A DNA stretch of 64,000 nt from Gambelia wislizenii. Its lineage: Eukaryota > Chordata > Lepidosauria > Squamata > Crotaphytidae. The DNA is taken from NCBI GenBank assembly GCA_030847615.1, contig JAUMIR010000001.1, positions 445,958,687 to 446,022,686 of the forward strand, written 5' to 3'. Numbering within the stretch: the first letter of the stretch is position 1; each line of letters begins with the position of its first letter. The notes under the pieces were generated by a model. It was not told where the DNA came from and did no database searches. It saw nothing but the letters and a program-made list of their open reading frames with translations. The translations under genes and the position numbers were made by a program. This document shows positions 54,719 through 64,000 of this stretch, in pieces.

Positions 54719-54924
54719 TTAAGGAATTTTGGGCCCCCCTGCAACACTTTGAGGGCCCCATATCTTTATATCAGGTCAATGTAACCTAACCTAACTATTC
54801 ATAGTATAGGATATTCAGATCATTACTAATAATGTTTCTGCAGGAGGAGGGTTACTGCAGGCCACCCCACAATGACGGGGCCCCCTGCGGCTGCAGGCAC
54901 TGCAGGGCCCTTAAACCAGCCCTG
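54719..54924. mobile_element. hAT MITE with perfect 8-bp target duplication
   Basis: Ends CAGGACCAGTTTAAGG and CCTTAAACCAGCCCTG. The 8-bp duplication ATAAGACT (54711-54718 and 54925-54932) is exact. Same family as 30637-30856, including the GTAACCTAACCTAAC core. Confidence 0.93.
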
Positions 54925-55108
54925 ATAAGACTGCAGCCTAAGACTGTTTCCTTTTTGAAAGGATGTAAGCTGCAGTTACATAATACTGTTGCTGTTGTAC
55001 TGGTTTCACTCCTTCTTGCTGTTGCTTGGCAGCTGGTCAGATATTAGGGCGAGCCTTGTCAAAGGGGATGTGCTGCTTGCCCCCTAACACCCCCAAATAA
55101 AATTGCAT

Positions 55109-55200
55109 AGGGGGAAATAAGGCAAAACATACATTTAAGGGAGGCAGGGAGAGAATATCTGGTTCCTGATTCAGTCTGTACCTTATCTGCAGTTCTCCCA
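55109..55200 (+). repeat. direct repeat, copy A (about 90 bp)
   Basis: Runs from AATAAGGCAAAACATACATTTAAGGGAGGCA to CCTGATTCAGTCTGTACCTTATCTGCAGT and is repeated at 55522-55610 in the same orientation with few differences. No element is recognised. Confidence 0.8.
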
Positions 55201-55521
55201 CTCACGGTATGTGTGTGTGTATAAACCTCAGGTAAGCATAGATCTGTATATAGCAGAGCAGGCAATGAGAGAAGCACAGAGATATAAGAATTCTGTATGT
55301 GCGGCAGCACAGGCAGAAACAGGAGGGAAAGAAGCAGTGTTGTATCAACTTCATAATACTAGGAAATGACAAGGCATTGTTGTGGAGAGGCCACAGCTTT
55401 CCTCAGTATTGAAACCCTTTATAATTAATTTGTAAAGAGGTCCAGGGTCACAGATATGAAGAGAGGGTGTAGGAAGTTGAAAAAGAAAGCCCTCCAGAAT
55501 TGACTAACTTCGTGCAGAGGA

Positions 55522-55610
55522 GAGAGGAGAATAAGGCAAAACATATGTTTAAGGGAGGCATGGAGAGAATGCCTAGTTCCTGATTCAGTCTGTACCTTAT
55601 CTGCAGTCCT
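55522..55610 (+). repeat. direct repeat, copy B (about 90 bp)
   Basis: Second copy of the unit at 55109-55200, about 412 bp downstream. The intervening 320 bp is not recognised. Confidence 0.8.
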
Positions 55611-55612
55611 TT

Positions 55613-57104
55613 TTTTTCCTGTCCTGAATCTCCCTCCAACCAACTTCATTGGATAAAGCCCTTATTTTCTGTTCACATTTCCTTTGTGCACATTATTGGC
55701 CAGAATTCACTAAGGCAGGTACAAATGTGTAACCTAGAGTTATGCATTTGTGACTGGTTCATATTCATGATCCCTAGATATTCCCTAGTTTAGGGGATCT
55801 GTAAGGACCATGAAAGTCCCACAGTTCCCATTTACTGGGCAGTGGCCACTGTTCTGCTGTCAATTGGGAAGCAGCTGACTGATGTTCCCACCCCACCCCC
55901 TCATGAGAGCTGTTAGGGCTTTGCTCCTGAGAAGAAGATGGGATCCCTTGAGATAATCTAAGCTGCCACCACCCACTGATTTTAAATCCCTATGACCAGT
56001 AACTCAGTGGGAAGTTACTGAGGAACTTTTAAGTGGTATTTTCTACCTCTGGCTCAGCAGAGATTTCCTTCTCCCTCCCTTGGAAGAAGAGAATCCTACA
56101 CACATGCACACACATACACACAAAACACACTGAGCAAAAGATGCATGAAAGAGTGTGGAAGAGAGGAGATCTTTAAAGGAAGTTTTGTTCTAAGCAAGCA
56201 ATCCACATTAGCAACAAGGTATCTCTCACATGAAGGCACCTTCCTTCAGGCAGTCTTAAAAGAAAGTTACAAGTTACAACAGCCTAGGTCATATTCATCT
56301 AAGGTTTTAAAAAAACATAGAAGCAGAAACACACACCCTCAACATGACTATCTAAACACAGTTCCTATTCTACTCACAAATACAGATATTATGAATCTTT
56401 GATGTCCACGAGGTTAGCTGGGAGTTTGGACCACATGGCCCAGCCTGCAACCAGCTTCCCAGGATGAAGCAGATGCCTCAGCTCCTTCCTCTCTCTTAGT
56501 TTGATTCTCTGCTCAACTCTCTCCTCATGTTCCTCCCTGGGGCTTTTATAATCTCCATTTGGAAGCATTTTGAATCTTTTGAACAGGCCATTTCATTGCG
56601 CAATTGTCTCTGGTGATCCTGTTACTCCTCTGAGATGTTGACCCCAATAAACGTAACTTACCCCTAACCCAACCTTAGCCCTTTGTTTACCTGGAGGGGA
56701 AGCTACCTCCTCACAGCTGTGTTGCCCAGATAACAGGGAGAGCCCATGATCACACAAGGGAGGGATCTCTGGCGTAAGGAGGAACTGCAATAGGGACCCT
56801 GCTTCTGACTATCACTACAGAGATTGCTCATGGGAGGGGGTGAGACCACCAGCTTCCCAACTGACAGAGGAACAGACCCCAGTTATTGCAGAAGCTGCTG
56901 CCAGTAAGTGGGGACAAAGGGGGTGGGTTAGGAGAGTGTGTAACTATTGTGGTTACACATTAGTGAATTTTGGCTATGATTCCTTCTTGGTCTCATTTGG
57001 GCAAGATTTGTGTTTCCTGAAGGAAGGCTTCCTTGTCTGTTCCCATTCACTGTATCAATAACCTCTTGTGACTTTTTACCTGTAGTGTACAGTATGTCTT
57101 CATG
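55613..57104 (+). other. JDP2 intron 1, no recognised feature (1.5 kb)
   Basis: Only short CA-rich runs near 56098-56128. No exon or repeat recognised. Confidence 0.35.
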
Positions 57105-57360
57105 CAGGGGTGGGCAACTAAGGCAGTGGGCCAAGGCCAGTTTTCACCCCTGCAGACTGTGACCATGAATAACAACCATGTTGTTGTTATTCATTAGAAG
57201 TGACTTCATAGCCAAACTGCTGTGTCTGTGCATGGTTTGGTGTGTTTGGGGTGGTTTTATATTTTAGTTATATATATTTTTTTAAAACCAATTAAAATGG
57301 GGGGGGGGCTTGGGGGCCACAGAGGAAAGGTTCAGAGGCTGCATGTAATCTGTGGATAGT
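57105..57360. mobile_element. hAT-like element ('CAGGGGTGGGCAA' type)
   Basis: GCAGGGGTGGGCAACTAAGGCAGTGGGCCAAGGCC on the left, with CTTGGGGGCCACAGAGGAAAGGTTCAGAGGCTGCATG on the right, is the pattern of hAT elements that include a 'gggccgcag' block. The right terminus is worn. Confidence 0.55.
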
Positions 57361-57449
57361 CTCCGTCTCCTCCCAATTTTCTCTGGTCTTATTGTGATTT
57401 TGGGTTGCTTCTCAGAAGGAGTATTCTGGAAATGTAGCCCCCTTGATGT

Positions 57450-57925
57450 TCCCTTTCCTTTTTGCCAGTGTTTTTGAGAAACATTCTTCTTTTGAAGTCA
57501 AATGTAATTATGTTAATTTCCTTGGATATGTTCCACTTACTTGTAAATTAAATTTGATAGCACTAAGGTCACTGTTTCCAATTAGTTCAACAATGCTGAC
57601 ATCTTGTACTGGATCTTGAATACCACTTAGGATTAAATCCAAGGTTGCCTCCCCTCTGGTTGGTTCTAGGCTGGTAGTTGTTTAAGGTATCCAGAGGTTT
57701 TATTGCTTTGTTGTGATGGGAAGGTGCATTTTATCCCATCTTGAGTGAGGGCAATTTAATTTGTCCATTATTACAACCTTTTCTCCTTTGGATAGCTTCT
57801 TGGCTTCATTTGCTATCTCAGAATTGCCCTGAGCAATTTGGTCAGAGGGATGACTGCATGCCTCCAATTATCAAATTTGGGTCTTGGTATTGTCACCCAC
57901 AGCAATTCTGTGGGGGAGTCTATCC
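57450..57925 (-). mobile_element. CR1/L2-group LINE endonuclease domain, part 2
   Basis: Minus-strand translation with breaks reads GNSEIANEAKKLSKGEKVVIMD near 57800 and LEPTRGEATLDLILSGIQDPVQDVS near 57640. This is the C-terminal half of an apurinic-type endonuclease. A SINE (57926-58149) separates it from part 1. Confidence 0.65.
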
Positions 57926-58149
57926 CTGTTGGTGTAGTGGTTTGAGCATTGGATTATGATTCTGGAGAACAGGGTTCGAATCCCCACTCGGCCATGGAAA
58001 CCACTGGGTGACCTTGAGCCAGTCACATACTCTCAGCCTCAGAAGAAAGTAAAGGCAACCCCCTTCTAAACAAATCTTGCCAAGAAAACCCTGTGATAGG
58101 GTTGCTATACATCAGAAACTACTTGAAGGCACACAGCAACAACAACAAC
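57926..58149 (+). mobile_element. Sauria-type SINE inserted in a LINE
   Basis: GTTGGTGTAGTGGTTTGAGCATTGGATTATGATTCTGGAG head, box B GGGTTCGAATCCCC near 57973 intact, body ACCACTGGGTGACCTTGAGCCAGTCAC, and tail ATCAGAAACTACTTGAAGGCACACAGCAACAACAACAACC. Near full length. Confidence 0.92.
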
Positions 58150-58470
58150 CTCTGTCGAGGCTTCTAGTTTGCTTGACACTATATCCTCACAGACTAGCTG
58201 AGCAACATCAGTCCCAGCATCTCTGCCCTTCCCATGGAGTCTGTATTTGGAGATGACTAGATCAGGCTGGTTCTCTCCATTCCACTAAGTTTCCATTATG
58301 CCCACCCTGTTTATGTTGTTTTCGACAACCAAGCACCTCAACTCCCCCTTCTTGGTTTAGAGGCTTCTAGCATTAGTGAACAACCAGCTATACACAATAG
58401 CCCTCTCCACTGTTCCAGGATATCTTATTGTCACCATTCACATTAGGAATGGTGTCTTTTAGATTAGAAA
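58150..58470 (-). mobile_element. CR1/L2-group LINE endonuclease domain, part 1
   Basis: Minus-strand translation reads WLFTNARSL near 58390, the usual start of this endonuclease, followed by VVENNINRVGIMET and NQPDLVISKYRLHGKGRD. Continues beyond the SINE at 57450-57925. Confidence 0.65.
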
Positions 58471-58641
58471 TTCTCTTCTTGAGAATAAAAGAATCATCAT
58501 TGTGACTCCAAGGGTAAAACAAACAAACAACAAACAACGGCTGCATTTAAACTGACAACCCAGTAGTCTTTAACCAGAGGTGTACATGGTCTAGAGGCCA
58601 GTTCACCACCTTGGGCCACCTTACTACTAACACTGAAATTA

Positions 58642-58856
58642 CAGTTGTTTCTTCATATTCACTGGGGTTTGGTTTCAGGACCCTCAGTGGATACCAAAAT
58701 CTGTAAATACTCAAGTCCCATTATATGCAATGGCATAGCAAAATGGTGTCCCTTATATAAGATGGCAAAATCAAGGTTTGCTTTTTGAATTATTATTTTT
58801 TAAAGAATATTTTCAAGCCGTGAATACTTAAATCTGTGGATACAGAGGGACAACTG
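58642..58856. mobile_element. Tigger/pogo-like MITE, TA target
   Basis: Ends CAGTTGTTTC and GGGACAACTG with TA on both sides. Interior as in 38592-38830 but with an internal deletion near the right end. Confidence 0.88.
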
Positions 58857-60029
58857 TATCTGGAAGGCTACTTCCAGTTTCCTGAACCCTTTGTTTTAAG
58901 GGAGAATTATGCTTCCTGGGGGCTTCCAGAAGCTTAATCCTCCCCTTTCTAATGAAGCAAATTGGCTAGGAGAGACACAAAAGGCAGCAAAGTTTGGGCA
59001 GGGGCCACATGTTGCCTAGCCCTATGTTTAGTCACATGGCTAGTGGATGGGCCAGAACATCCGTTCCTTTTAGTTGCAGCGCAAATGGCAGTAAAACCAA
59101 GTACCGTAAGTGTTTGTTCTGGCAAGGTAGGGAGAAAACCAACTTCCTGCAGCTGCTCCTTCTCTGCTTGAAGATGGGGTGAAGTTGGTCACCCACCCCC
59201 GGGCCAGGATGTTTTTCCTGGGAGGCAAGGAGGCCCTGTGGCAGAGCCTAGAGCATATGCTTCATTTCTGCTTTCCAGTGCTGAAACAACTGGCATTTAG
59301 AGCCAAGGACATCTTCTGGCAGGCAGCTGGAAAGAAAAGTAGCCCTCATAACCGGTGCCTCTTTTCTCTCATAGTATTATTTAGCACTTGTTTCCTAGCT
59401 TTTTCCTTCTCAGTTGTGGAGCTGGCAGTCACAGGTATGTTTCTGACTTTGGAGTCAGGGCTCTCATTCCCTTTACAATAGTGGCATTATTGGTCTCCAT
59501 GTAGTTCCGCTATTCCTGAACATGAAGCAAAACTTTTATTACTTCCTCTTCCTGCTGCCATGGTGTTCAGCCCTGTGGATTCTTAACTTGAAACCTCATT
59601 TATCCTTGGTGGTATTTTGTGAATCTGTCTCCATTTACCATGGCAAGCTGCAGCTAGCCCTTATCTAAATAGAATGTGGGGGTAAATGCAACCATTCTTT
59701 CCTGAGTAGTTTGCATTCAGTTATATTAAGTAGTTTGCATTCAGGTTGAGCATTTGCCTTACAGGTTTCATCTGGAGAAACACCACACTTCCTAGTTGTA
59801 AATAATGTGTGTAATTAGCTGACTTCCTCCTTGCCATTCTGCCTTCCTCCTTGAGTTCATAAATATGCTGAACATGCTGGCTGCTCTGTTAGGTAATCAT
59901 TGCTTCTTGATAGTTAATAAGTGTTAACTTCATAAAGCTGACGTAAAAATCAATAATTACCTCTCTTTTTCCTGCTGAGTCTACTAACGTTCTTGGTACT
60001 AGATTGAGTAGTAGTACTTGTAAGAGATT
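58857..60029 (+). other. JDP2 intron 1, no recognised feature
   Basis: Open frames at 58962-59481 show no known family or splice context. A 13-bp direct repeat (AGTAGTTTGCATTCAG) occurs at about 59705 and 59730. Confidence 0.35.
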
Positions 60030-60262
60030 CAGAGTAAGGTAGTGAATTGAAAGCTGGACTAGTGTTCTGGAAGAATCCCCCCTCCCAGCCATGGAAACTC
60101 CACTTAGTGCACTTGTGCAAGTGACATACTCTCAGCCTAACAGGAAGGCAATGGCAAACCTTCTCTAAATAAATCTTACCAAGAAAAACCAAATAAATCT
60201 TACCAAGAATCATAGGGCCACCATATGTTGCAGTCAGCTTGAAGGCATGTAACAACAATAAC
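60030..60262 (+). mobile_element. Sauria-type SINE, worn, with internal duplication
   Basis: CTCAGCCTAACAGGAAGGCAATGGCAAACC and CAGCTTGAAGGCATGTAACAACAATAAC identify it. The unit AAATAAATCTTACCAAGAA is present twice in tandem (about 60165 and 60189). The head is largely unrecognisable. Confidence 0.75.
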
Positions 60263-60489
60263 ATGCTTGTGACAATATACAGAAATGCCCAGTGTCCAGT
60301 TATCATGGCTTTGCATTCTGGCCATCCTTTTTTCCTTGGGTGACTGTTTCACAGTATAGTTCAGGAGGAGAACTTCTTAATGATGGCTCATGGCCCTCTG
60401 GATTTCTTTCTTCCCCAGTGTCTGGGTAACATCCTAGAAAGCTGCCTGAAGGCACATTCGGGGTATGGCATCCAATCTGGAATGCATTG

Positions 60490-60615
60490 CTTTTACAGTG
60501 ATGGATCAAAGCTTGGGAGAGTTCCTTTTTTGGGATTAAAACTCCCCAAATGGCAATGCTGCTTAGGGGATTGTGGGAGTTAAAGTTTAAAAAGGAATGT
60601 TTCTAAGCTCTGGGA
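60490..60615. mobile_element. palindromic MITE ('AGCTTGGGAGAGTTCC' type)
   Basis: AAAGCTTGGGAGAGTTCCTTTTTTGGGATTAAAACTCCCC is opposed to GGGATTGTGGGAGTTAAAGTTTAAAAAGGAATGTTTCTAAGCTCT. It lies 150 bp upstream of the JDP2 coding exon. Confidence 0.8.
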
Positions 60616-60788
60616 CAGCTGTTTCAGCAAACAGAACATGCTAGTCCTTCCAAATATACAGTATGTCCTCTCACTGAGATTGCAAAATAAATTACTTTGC
60701 CTTCAGGATGGTCCTTGCTCAGTTTCCTGCAGTGACTGATGGTTTCTGTTTCTCTCTCTCTCTAGACTGTGGGATTGTCTGTTGTGCT

Positions 60789-60989
60789 ATGATGCCAGGG
60801 CAGATTCCAGACCCCTCTCTGACAGCTGGCTCCCTGCCTGGCCTCGGCCCCTTGACAGGATTGCCTGGTACCACCTTGACGGCGGAAGAGCTGAAGTATG
60901 CTGACATTCGCAGCATTGGGGCCATGATCTCACCACTGCATTTCCTGGAGGTGAAACTGGGCAAAAGGCCTCAGACAGTGAAGAGTGAG
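60789..60989 (+). CDS. JDP2: JDP2, first coding exon (residues 1-67)
   Basis: JDP2 is a nuclear bZIP protein that pairs with Jun and ATF family members, binds TRE and CRE sites and represses transcription, partly by limiting histone acetylation. The exon is 60766-60989: acceptor TCTCTCTCTCTAG|ACTG at 60764-60765, then 23 nt of leader, then ATG at 60789. The tandem ATGATG gives MMPGQIPDP, the known JDP2 start. Conserved blocks are SLPGLGPLTGLP (about residues 15-26), EELKYADIRSIGAMISPLHF (33-52) and LEVKLGKRPQTVKSE (53-67). The exon ends in phase 0 at GAG|GTGAGC (donor 60990-60995). Its 67 codons equal the length of the mammalian N-terminal coding exon as I recall it, with conservative changes only. 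The relative ATF3 shares the KYADIR and HFLEVKLGKRP region but starts differently, so ATF3 is excluded by the MMPGQIPDP start. Confidence 0.97.
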
Positions 60990-61024
60990 GTGAGCTCCAA
61001 GCAGATTCTGCCAAGTGTTTTTAG

Positions 61025-61160
61025 AACCTGGGGAAGTTACTTTCTGGGACAAGTCCCAGAATCCCCCAATGAGTATAGGTAGCGGCCATGCTTGCTGGGA
61101 TGGATAGGTTTCTGGGACTTGTAGTCAGTAAAACTAACTCCCCCAAGTTCCTTCTCAGTT
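61025..61160. mobile_element. palindromic MITE in JDP2 intron 2
   Basis: GAACCTGGGGAAGTTACTTTCTGGGACAAGTCCCAGAATCCCCC is opposed to TTTCTGGGACTTGTAGTCAGTAAAACTAACTCCCCCAAGTTCC. It begins only about 35 bp after the coding exon's splice donor. Confidence 0.8.
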
Positions 61161-61525
61161 TACATGAAAAACTATAGGGAAAGAGTTCTCCCACATGTAC
61201 TTGGAAATGTTTGGGGACATTTAAAGATAAAATTGCATACCGTCTCTGATGCTGAAGGAAATATATAGCCATTAATGACTTAGCTTTATCCTTCCCACCT
61301 CCTCACTAACAGTGGTGGTATTTCTGTGTTATTGTGTGCCCCTGTGAGGCAAGAGGCTGCTGGTAGGGACTCCCAAATCAGGCTTTTGCCAAACTAAATG
61401 TGCCAAACAGCTACTGTGCGGCAGCAATAGTGTGTGTGGGGGCAGACGAGCAGGGAATTGACACTGGCAAAAGATCTCTCAGATAAAATACCAGTGGCAC
61501 TCTTGTTAGTACTGCACAGAAGGTA
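61161..61525 (+). other. JDP2 intron 2, nothing recognised
   Basis: No recognised feature. Confidence 0.4.
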
Positions 61526-61805
61526 GAATCATAGAGTTGGAAGAGACCACAAGGGCCATCCAGTCCAGTCCCTTCCATGCAGAATACCCAATCAAAGTAC
61601 TCCCGACAGATGGCCATCCAGCCTCTGTTTCAAAACCTCCAAAGAAGGAGACTCCACCACACTATGAGGCAGCGCATTCCACTGCTGAACAACTCTTACT
61701 GTCAGGAAATTCTTCCTAATGTTTAGATGGAATCTCTTTTCCTGAAGTTTGAACCCATTGTTCTGTGTCCTAATCTCTGGAGCAGCAGAAAACAAACTTG
61801 TTTGT
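61526..61805 (-). mobile_element. CR1 LINE, 3' fragment, antisense in intron 2
   Basis: Begins AGAATCATAGAGTTGGAAGAGACCACAAGGGCCATCCAGTCC, the CR1 3' end in reverse. On the minus strand 61592-61837 it reads [20 protein letters not shown] and NFLTVRVVQQWNALPHSVVE. Same subfamily as 49272-49766. Confidence 0.9.
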
Positions 61806-61959
61806 GATAGTAATGGTAAACCACTCCTAAATGCCAATTATCTTGAAAACCCTATGATGAGACAATCCAAAATGAAATAAGATATAGTGCTAGAACATGA
61901 GATCCTCACTTGGAAGGCACTCAACCAGGTACTGGGGAAGATCAGGGGACAAATATGAG

Positions 61960-62530
61960 TAGCGCTGTAGTTAATGGTGCAGCTGTGGACTCAAGATGAA
62001 AGGACATTCAGCTGTTGACATGTGCAGAGGTGAAAGAAAAGTCCAGAGCCACACAATTAATGTAGTAGAAACATTGGATGTAAGAAGCGCGAATCAGGGA
62101 AATCTAGAAATTGTAAAACTAGAACAAGAATACTTAGACATAGCCATACTTGATGGGAGCGAGCTAAAGTGGACAGGAATGGGACATTTTCAATCAAGTA
62201 ATTACACAGTGGTCTACTCTGAAAATGACAATCAAAGAAGAAATGAGATAGCATTAATAGTGAAGCAGAAGTAGCAGAAACAGTCAGGGGATACAATATG
62301 AAATCTGAGTAAATAATATCAATAAGACTCTAGGAAAAATATATCAGTATAATCCAGGTTTACAGTCCCACCACAGAGGTAGAGAAGGAAGAAATCAAAA
62401 GAATCTATAGGGGCATTTAAGAGGAAATGGATCCCATACTGAAACAGAGCACACTGGTTATAATAGGGGATTGGAATGCAAAAGTAGGAAACAGAGCAGT
62501 ACAAACATTGTAGGAAAGTTTTTGTGAGGC
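61960..62530 (+). mobile_element. RTE-BovB LINE, endonuclease domain fragment, intron 2
   Basis: The frame 61996-62274 reads RSANQGNLEIVKLEQ, then LDIAILDGSELKWTGMGHF and NDNQRRNEIALIVKQK. This is the N-terminal endonuclease region of RTE-BovB (the GISELKWTGMG motif, here with a changed GIS). After frame breaks it continues to IIGDWNAKVGN near 62465 (the GDWNAKVG motif). Lacks the reverse transcriptase. Confidence 0.85.
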
Positions 62531-63080
62531 CAACAGTTGGTTCATTGCAAACACATGTTTTGAGCTCCTACATTCTCTTTTTGAAGGAATGGCAAAAGTG
62601 TTTTTAAGAAGACCCCATTTCCTTTCCCAACCTTCTCAATCCTCCCTCTGAAGGAGAAGGACTATGTCTATGTTTGATATTAATTGTTAGATTAACTAAG
62701 ACTTAATTTTCAAGAACTACAGCAGTGGTCAAGAGTATGAGCAGTTGGCCTGGTGGTTCCTGCCTCAAATCTCACCTCTCCTCCATTACAAAAATATTTG
62801 CGTACTGTCAAGTAAGGAAGGTTCTTTGGACAGCTTACAGGCTCATCGTAGGAATAATGGGGCAACTGCCCTTGAGGAAACCAGCAGGGTACACTGGTTG
62901 GAATGCTGGATTTTGGTTGAGGAGATCCAAACGTCATTCAGCTATGAAGGTCATTTTCAGGCACGTACTATTTCTCCCACCTCATAAAACTGTTGTGAGG
63001 TTAACATGAACAAAGGGAGAAAACATATGCTGCCCTGAGCTTGCAATACCGGGATGGCCTTAGAGCAACCCTGTGTGGAG
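62531..63080 (+). other. JDP2 intron 2, mostly unrecognised
   Basis: AACTGCCCTTGAGGAAACCAGCAGGG and CTCATAAAACTGTTGTGAGG around 62870-63000 suggest a worn SINE or LINE tail, but no family can be named. Confidence 0.35.
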
Positions 63081-63083
63081 AGC

Positions 63084-63205
63084 TTGGCAGAGTTATTCTT
63101 TTCTATGAGGACTTTGCAAATCCCCCAGCCAGTGGCCAGTTTGGCTAGGGAACTTTGGGAGTTTGTAGTTCAAAAGTGTAACTTTTCAAAGCACTCTTTC
63201 TGTAT
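63084..63205. mobile_element. palindromic MITE, worn, intron 2
   Basis: CTTGGCAGAGTTATTCTTTTCTATGAGGACTTTGCAAATCCCCCAGCC is opposed to GGGAACTTTGGGAGTTTGTAGTTCAAAAGTGTAACTTTTCAAAGC. Confidence 0.65.
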
Positions 63206-63300
63206 GTATACTCAAAAGGAAGTCCAATATCAATAGCAGATGAAAAAGGCGGAAAGGATATTGACTATGCTGCAGAGGAGAGAGTAGTCCATAAGGGACA

Positions 63301-63626
63301 TAGAATCATAGAGTTGGAAGAGACCACAAGGGCCATCTAGTCCAACCCCCTGCCCTGCAGGAATTCACAATCAAAGCACTCCCAACAGATGGCCATCCAG
63401 CCTCTGCTTAAAAACCTCCAAAGAAGGAGACTCCACCACTCTCTGAGGTAGTGTATTCCACTGTCAAACAGCTCTTACTGTCAGGAAGTTCTTCCTAATA
63501 CTTGGGTGGAACATCTTTTCTTGTAGTTTTAGTCCACTGCTCTGTGTCCTAGTCTCTAGAGCAGCAGAAAACAAGCTTGCTCCATCCTCAATATGACATC
63601 CTTTCAAATATTTAAACACAGCCTGT
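63301..63626 (-). mobile_element. CR1 LINE, 3' fragment, antisense in intron 2
   Basis: Begins TAGAATCATAGAGTTGGAAGAGACC. The minus strand reads [24 protein letters not shown] and NFLTVRAV. Slightly longer than the copy at 61526-61805 and in the same orientation. It lies about 320 bp before the next JDP2 exon. Confidence 0.9.
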
Positions 63627-63943
63627 ACTTTACACTGTGAATAATAAGCACTGGCATATTTGTGAAGGGAGAGGAAGGGGTCTAGGCAATGCAGCTGTGG
63701 CAGGGTCTCAAAGAAGGAGTCACAAGAGAACATTCCTGCAATGAAGTAACCAGGGTTTTGTGGTTACTGGTAAGTACTGAAGCTTACCCAAAGATCTTTG
63801 TGCAAAATTTGTTCAGAAGTTTGTTTTGTGGTGGTTTTTTGTTTGTTTTGCCATGAGCTTTCCACAAGGAGACTGTTATGTCGGCTTCTTCTTCTCCCTC
63901 TCGCTCTCCTCTTGTAATGGTGTGCTTGGTGCTTTTCCTTTAG

Positions 63944-64000
63944 CTAGATGAAGAAGAGGAGAGGAGGAAAAGGCGCCGAGAGAAAAACAAAGTTGCAGCT
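63944..64000 (+). CDS. JDP2: JDP2, second coding exon, 5' part (acidic patch and start of basic region)
   Basis: Acceptor TTTTCCTTTAG ends at 63943 and the exon continues in phase 0 from residue 68. The 19 codons give LDEEEERRKRRREKNKVAA: an acidic run, then the basic DNA-contacting region typical of the Fos/ATF3/JDP2 group (RRKRRREKNKVAA; the N and AA are the invariant bZIP contacts). The leucine zipper and the C-terminal part lie beyond the window edge. Intron 2 before it is 2954 bp. Confidence 0.97.

Noticed and set aside
60708..60788. Upstream in-frame ATG extending the JDP2 coding exon
   Set aside because: A strong acceptor (polypyrimidine tract plus AG at 60764-60765) lies between it and the known MMPGQ start, so the extension is intronic.
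60990..61082. Read-through of the JDP2 exon to a stop at 61082
   Set aside because: The GAG|GTGAGC donor is canonical, and downstream codons are MITE sequence.
1..64000. CRISPR arrays, operons, tRNA genes
   Set aside because: No spaced identical repeats. tRNA-like boxes belong to SINEs. Gene structure is eukaryotic with introns.

Overview
The window looks like nuclear DNA from a squamate reptile, probably a lizard. The main reason is the repeat content. There are about nine copies of a tRNA-derived SINE whose 3' part reads like the RTE-BovB tail (the Sauria SINE pattern). There are also RTE-BovB pieces, CR1 LINEs, Penelope-like 3' ends and many short inverted-repeat DNA transposons. No bacterial, organellar or viral genes are seen. 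All family names come from recognition by eye; no database search was possible.

Only one host gene can be supported: the 5' part of JDP2 (Jun dimerization protein 2, a bZIP repressor of the AP-1/ATF family), on the + strand. Its CpG-island promoter and untranslated exon 1 lie at about 44.75-45.9 kb, with a TATA box at 45125-45131 and a CRE-like site at 45057-45064. Intron 1 is about 15.3 kb. The first coding exon (60766-60989, start codon 60789) encodes the 67-residue N-terminal region. Intron 2 is 2954 bp. The next exon starts at 63944 with the acidic and basic region and runs off the window. The remaining exons are outside.

Layout: 1-44.6 kb is intergenic DNA upstream of JDP2, made largely of nested transposon remnants plus several stretches in which nothing is recognised. 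44.75-45.9 kb is the promoter island. 45.9-64 kb is JDP2 introns and exons with the same repeat families.

The most notable structure is not a gene. It is a 331-bp element at 3580-3910 that folds into a 162-bp stem with 157 matching positions and a 7-nt loop, and it contains two perfect 26-bp palindromes. Its termini (GGAGATTTTC) and 3-bp target duplication match those of at least four other elements of quite different size and interior (4521-5109, 10225-10448, 21202-21776, 42641-43249). Together they look like one group of non-autonomous DNA transposons. The copy at 21202-21776 splits a SINE cleanly, which confirms its ends.
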